NCBI RefSeq assembly: GCF_900143005.1
Contig: NZ_FRCS01000017.1
Location: 1-64,000, forward strand
Length of the DNA: 64,000 nucleotides
Reading direction: 5' to 3'
DNA from: Cryptosporangium aurantiacum
GTDB lineage: Bacteria > Actinomycetota > Actinomycetes > Mycobacteriales > Cryptosporangiaceae
Positions within the stretch are counted from its first letter, which is position 1. The number at the start of each line of letters is the position of its first letter. The translations under genes and the position numbers were made by a program. The notes below the pieces were generated by a model. It was not told the origin of the DNA, ran no database searches, and saw only the letters and a list, made by a program, of their open reading frames with translations. Shown here in pieces: positions 60,610 through 64,000 of this stretch.

Positions 60610-63600
60610 TCACGTCTGCACCCCGCGCCGGCGATCGGCCGCGAAGGGCGGGCCGTCGCACACCAGCGTCGAGAGCGTCGCGATCGCGGCCGGAGCGACG
60701 TCCGGCAGGACGCCGAGCGCCGGACCGGCCCAGTGACCGGTGCTCATCACCTCCGCCAGCAGCGCCACCGCCCGGTCCGGGTAGCCCGCGTGGTGGTAGG
60801 CCTCGGCCAGGCTCGCCAGAGCGCGTCCACGATCGTCGTCGTTGTCGATCTCCCGCGCGACCCGGTCCGCCAGCGCGTATGCGCCCGATCCGGCGGCAGT
60901 GACGCTGAGCTGGAGGAGCCCCACCGTCCGGTACCGGCCGGGCAACTCGTCGGCGAGCGCACGTGCCCGGTCGTACTGTCCGGTCTCCGCAGTAGCCCGG
61001 ATCAGTTGGAGGAACCCACCGATCCCGGCGTGCGGATCGGCCATCGCCCGGATGACCTTCTCCGCGTGGTCGAGATCGGACGTCGTCGCGAGCAGAACCC
61101 GCACGCGCTCACGGCTCAGGTACGACCCGTCGGCCGGTGGATCGTCGCCCACGACACGGCGAGCCCCGACGGCGTCGCCGGTCTCCAGGAGCGCAGCGGC
61201 CACCGCATCCGAACCGGACAAGAACGCGCCCGTCGCGTGTCCGGCAAGCGCGGCCTCCGCCTCCTGGAGCACGGCCGCCACGGTCTCCCCAGCAACACCG
61301 CCGCCGCAGCCGTCAGCACCCGAGGCCGCAGCCGCGGTTTCTCCGGGCGCGGCGCCCGAGGTTGCGGGCGCGGAAGCGCCGCGGCCGGCGCCCGGCGCAG
61401 CGGTGGTGACGAGGGCGATGGCGACGCTTGCTAGTGCTTTCGCGCGATCCCGCACGAAGCGTGCGCTGCGTGCGAGGTTGAGGGCCGCCGCGACGTTTCC
61501 GGCGCCGGCCAACTCCGCGGCCAGCGCGGCGCGTGCGCGAAACGATCCGTGCAGCCGGTCGTCGATCTCGGTGGCCACGCGCCGCGCGCCGTCCACGTCA
61601 CCGGCGCGGGCCGTCACGAGGCAGGCGGCGATCCGCGCGGACAGCCGCTGGTCCGGGTCCTCGATGCGCGCCGCCGCCACCCGAAGGTCGGTCGCGAGAC
61701 GCCGGACGCGGGCGTCGTCTCCGGCCACGGCCGCGGCGCGGGCGACATCGCTCAGCGCGTGCACGCGGGCGGGCAGGTCCTGGATGCGTCGCGCCGCGCG
61801 CTCGGCGTCGTCCAGGAGACCTGCTCTGGCGGCGCTCCGGCTCAGCTCCGCGTGGGCCCGATCGGACTCGACCTGGTCGACCGCGGCCCGGGCCACCTGC
61901 TCGGCCTCCCGCGCCCAGGCGATCGCCGCCGCGTGGTCACCGGCGTCCAGCGCGGCGACGCTCAGCGCCACCAGCCCGTCCGCTCGCGCGTCGGGCAGCG
62001 GGATCGCGCGCACGATCCGCTCCGCCCGGCCCAGATCAGCCCCGCCCCAGCCAGCCGCCTCCCGGCCAGCCCCGCCCCAGCCGGCCCCGCCCCAGCCAGC
62101 CGCACCCCGGCCCGAGCGGCTCCGCGCGGGCTCATCCCGGGCGGCGCCGTCCCGACCGGGAACGCCAAGCCCGGCCCCGCCAGCCGCGGCCCGGCCGGCC
62201 CCGTCCCGGCCAGCCCCGTCCCGGCCAGCCCCGTCCCGGCCAGCCCCGTCCCGGCCAGCGCGGCCCCGCTCGGATCCGTCCCGGTCGGCTGCGTCTTGAG
62301 GGCGGGCGGCTGCGTCTCGATTGTGGGCGGAGGTGAGCGCGGCGGCGAGGGCGAGCAGGGCTCGGCCGCGCTCGGCGGGGTGGGCGACGCGGTGTGCGAT
62401 CCGCTCGGCCGCGACGAGGTCCCCCGCCTCGGCCAGCGCCGCGCTGAGCACCACCCGGACCGCGTCCTGGTCCGCGGGCTCGGTGATCTGACGCGCGATC
62501 GCGACGACGCGGTCGGGATCTCCGCCCCGGGCCGCCAGAGCGCCCAGGCGCACGCGTGTGCTCAGCCACGCGGCCGGCGTGGGCTCGTCGCTGTACCGCT
62601 CGGCGATCCGCGCTGCCTCGTCCGGCCGGCCCGCGCGGGCCAGGATGTCGGCCATCGGCTCCCAGAGGTCGTCCAGGTAGTCCAGCAGCAGGTACACGGT
62701 CCGTTTGTCGACCCGGCGGACCAGCCGGAGCGCACGCCCGGTCTCCCCCGCGCGAACGGCGTGCTGCGCCACGGCCAGCCACGCCCGGGCCTGGAACTCC
62801 TGGTGCGGGATCTCCCGCGCGGCGACCCGCGAAGCGTCGTCGAGCGCTCCGAGCCGCGCCAGCGCGATCGCCGCGGTTCCGGCGACGCGGGAGCGGTCCT
62901 GGTCGTCCTGGATCCGCGACGCTCCCTTCCGGACCTCGCCGATCAACGCGCGGGCGCGTCCGGGCTCGGCGTCCGCGAGGTGCTGGGCCAGGTGGCCGAG
63001 CCCGAACAGGCGATACACCGGATCGTCCAGGCCGCGGAACAGCGCTTCGGCCTGGTCCGGGCGCCTGAGCTCGAGCGCGTCCTGCCCCAGCCTGACCAGC
63101 GCTCCGGCCACCTCGGCCGGGTCGTCGGCGCCGCGTGCCACTCGCTCGGCTGCGGTCAGGTCGCCGCCCCGCAGCAGGACGCGGCAGAGTTCCCGCAGCA
63201 CGTGGCGGCGATCCGCGACCGAGGTGATCACCGCCCGCCCGATCTGCTCAGCGAGCCGCACCAACTCGTCAGCCCGCTCGGCCCGCCCCGCGTCGGAGGC
63301 TCCCTCGCGGGACGCACCGTCACCGGACCTGTCCGAGCCGGACGCACTCCCGCCGGACAACGCGACCGCGAGTTCGGCCAGTGCGCGAACGCGGCGATCC
63401 GGGCGGGTCGCCAGTGCTCGCGCCAGCTCCTCGGCGCGGGTGCCGTGTCCGAGCCGCGCCCAGACCGCCGGGAGCAGCGCCGGAATGTTGGCGTTCCGCT
63501 CGGTGATCCGGGTGCGATGCACGGCGAGCCGCGCCATCACCGCGAGGTCGACCCCGGCGCCCCGCACCGCGTCAACTCCGGCGCCCGGCGCAACCGCGGC

Positions 63601-64000
63601 GCCCCGCACGGCGTGCTGGGCGTCGGCGATCTCGGCCAAGGCCGCGGTGTCGCCCCCGACGACGTCGAGCATGCGGTCGTGGCGGGCCCGATCGGTGGCG
63701 CAGGCGACCAGACGTGGCAGGTCACCGGCGTCCTGGAGCAGCCGGAAGTAGCCGCGGAGCAGGTACTCGGGAGTGTCCGGCGGCCAGCCACGAGCACGAT
63801 ACTGGTCCGCCCAGGCGTGCAACCGGCCGCGCAACTCGCCCAGCCGACCGGGGCCGAGACGTCGTACGGCTTCCCGGTGCAGCTCTTCGTGCCCGAGCAC
63901 GTGGACGGTCGCGCCGGTCCAGTGTCCGCGGCGCGTGGCGAACGTCCGGCTCCCGACCGCGCGCTCCACCGCGTACTCCGACGCGTCCCCGTCGGCCAGC
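60610..64000 (-). CDS. very large TPR-like repeat protein (N-terminus outside window)
   Basis: At least 1129 residues; the frame is open to the right edge, so the start lies beyond. The first visible part (GHEELHREAVRRLGPGRLGE, HAWADQYRARGWPPDTPEYL) matches the region that follows the AAA/NACHT ATPase domain in large streptomycete proteins. The rest is a long series of helical TPR-like repeats (VAGTAAIALARLGALDDASR, ARLGHGTRAEELARALATRP), broken by a low-complexity GRDGA-rich segment near 62060-62290. A signalling or defence role is possible, but the effector and ATPase parts are not visible. Confidence 0.75.
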   Translation of the reverse strand, partial: LADGDASEYAVERAVGSRTFATRRGHWTGATVHVLGHEELHREAVRRLGPGRLGELRGRLHAWADQYRARGWPPDTPEYLLRGYFRLLQDAGDLPRLVACATDRARHDRMLDVVGGDTAALAEIADAQHAVRGAAVAPGAGVDAVRGAGVDLAVMARLAVHRTRITERNANIPALLPAVWARLGHGTRAEELARALATRPDRRVRALAELAVALSGGSASGSDRSGDGASREGASDAGRAERADELVRLAEQIGRAVITSVADRRHVLRELCRVLLRGGDLTAAERVARGADDPAEVAGALVRLGQDALELRRPDQAEALFRGLDDPVYRLFGLGHLAQHLADAEPGRARALIGEVRKGASRIQDDQDRSRVAGTAAIALARLGALDDASRVAAREIPHQEFQARAWLAVAQHAVRAGETGRALRLVRRVDKRTVYLLLDYLDDLWEPMADILARAGRPDEAARIAERYSDEPTPAAWLSTRVRLGALAARGGDPDRVVAIARQITEPADQDAVRVVLSAALAEAGDLVAAERIAHRVAHPAERGRALLALAAALTSAHNRDAAARPQDAADRDGSERGRAGRDGAGRDGAGRDGAGRDGAGRAAAGGAGLGVPGRDGAARDEPARSRSGRGAAGWGGAGWGGAGREAAGWGGADLGRAERIVRAIPLPDARADGLVALSVAALDAGDHAAAIAWAREAEQVARAAVDQVESDRAHAELSRSAARAGLLDDAERAARRIQDLPARVHALSDVARAAAVAGDDARVRRLATDLRVAAARIEDPDQRLSARIAACLVTARAGDVDGARRVATEIDDRLHGSFRARAALAAELAGAGNVAAALNLARSARFVRDRAKALASVAIALVTTAAPGAGRGASAPATSGAAPGETAAAASGADGCGGGVAGETVAAVLQEAEAALAGHATGAFLSGSDAVAAALLETGDAVGARRVVGDDPPADGSYLSRERVRVLLATTSDLDHAEKVIRAMADPHAGIGGFLQLIRATAETGQYDRARALADELPGRYRTVGLLQLSVTAAGSGAYALADRVAREIDNDDDRGRALASLAEAYHHAGYPDRAVALLAEVMSTGHWAGPALGVLPDVAPAAIATLSTLVCDGPPFAADRRRGVQT
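62199..62258 (-). repeat. 15-bp tandem repeat (4 copies)
   Basis: Four exact copies of CCCCGTCCCGGCCAG; on the coding strand they give repeated GRDGA. A degenerate GWGGA-type array continues to about 62040. The segment lies in a loop between helical repeats of the large protein and is prone to length change. Confidence 0.85.

Noticed and set aside
62041-62290. Repeated 15-base units looking like a CRISPR array
   Set aside because: The units are contiguous without spacers, in frame with a protein gene, and code for GRDGA/GWGGA low-complexity sequence.

Overview
The window is very GC-rich, dense, full of GTG starts and of start/stop overlaps between neighbouring genes. It also carries actinobacterial hallmarks: a GlnX-GlnH-PknG operon, a Nur-type nickel operator, a CxxHxxC ferredoxin next to a P450, and many TetR, SDR and CaiB genes. 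I read it as chromosomal DNA of a soil actinomycete; the genus cannot be fixed from the sequence. No rRNA, tRNA, CRISPR, prophage or intact IS element was recognised.

Region 1 (1-8.5 kb): the end of an HNH endonuclease and a small hypothetical gene, then two complete FecCD-type metal-chelate ABC importers. Cassette 1 (permease, binding lipoprotein, ATPase, SAM methyltransferase) follows an exact match to the nickel-regulator (Nur) operator. Cassette 2 (binding lipoprotein, SAM methyltransferase, permease, ATPase) follows a cobalamin riboswitch. A methyltransferase embedded in both, under nickel and B12 control respectively, is the most unusual arrangement here.

Region 2 (8.4-23.4 kb): a kinase - response regulator - kinase signalling operon on the minus strand, then cell-envelope and housekeeping genes (SpoIID-like protein, lipoprotein, glycerophosphodiesterase, membrane proteins), hydrolases and small regulators. 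Several genes are decayed: a RibD-type fragment, a flavin monooxygenase with its middle deleted, and TetR and zinc-dehydrogenase tails joined at a deletion scar.

Region 3 (23.4-46.1 kb): a large catabolic gene set made of an acyl-CoA ligase, two aldehyde dehydrogenases, a Rieske oxygenase with reductase, a P450 with ferredoxin, SDRs, a fused double CaiB/BaiF CoA-transferase, an acyl-CoA dehydrogenase, an enoyl-CoA hydratase, two thiolase-like proteins (one paired with a DUF35 protein as in steroid side-chain aldolases) and an APC transporter. Two paralogous TetR regulators lie inside. A 15-bp palindrome (consensus about CCTAAW-N3-WTTAGG) occurs eight times, in all four promoter regions of the set and in front of the acyl-CoA dehydrogenase. 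This defines a candidate regulon for breakdown of a hydrophobic, probably cyclic, substrate through CoA thioesters.

Region 4 (46.1-51.5 kb): a VOC protein, two more decayed genes (SRPBCC and SDR), a MarR/esterase pair and a LacI/MFS pair, each pair with a clear palindromic operator, and a small hypothetical gene.

Region 5 (51.7-60.5 kb): an amino-acid-sensing operon glnX-glnH-(coiled-coil protein)-pknG, extended by a PP2C phosphatase, a VWA protein and an FHA protein. PknG, the phosphatase and the FHA protein all carry N-terminal zinc ribbons, which suggests one signalling assembly. The window ends inside a convergent gene for a very large repeat-rich (TPR-like) protein.
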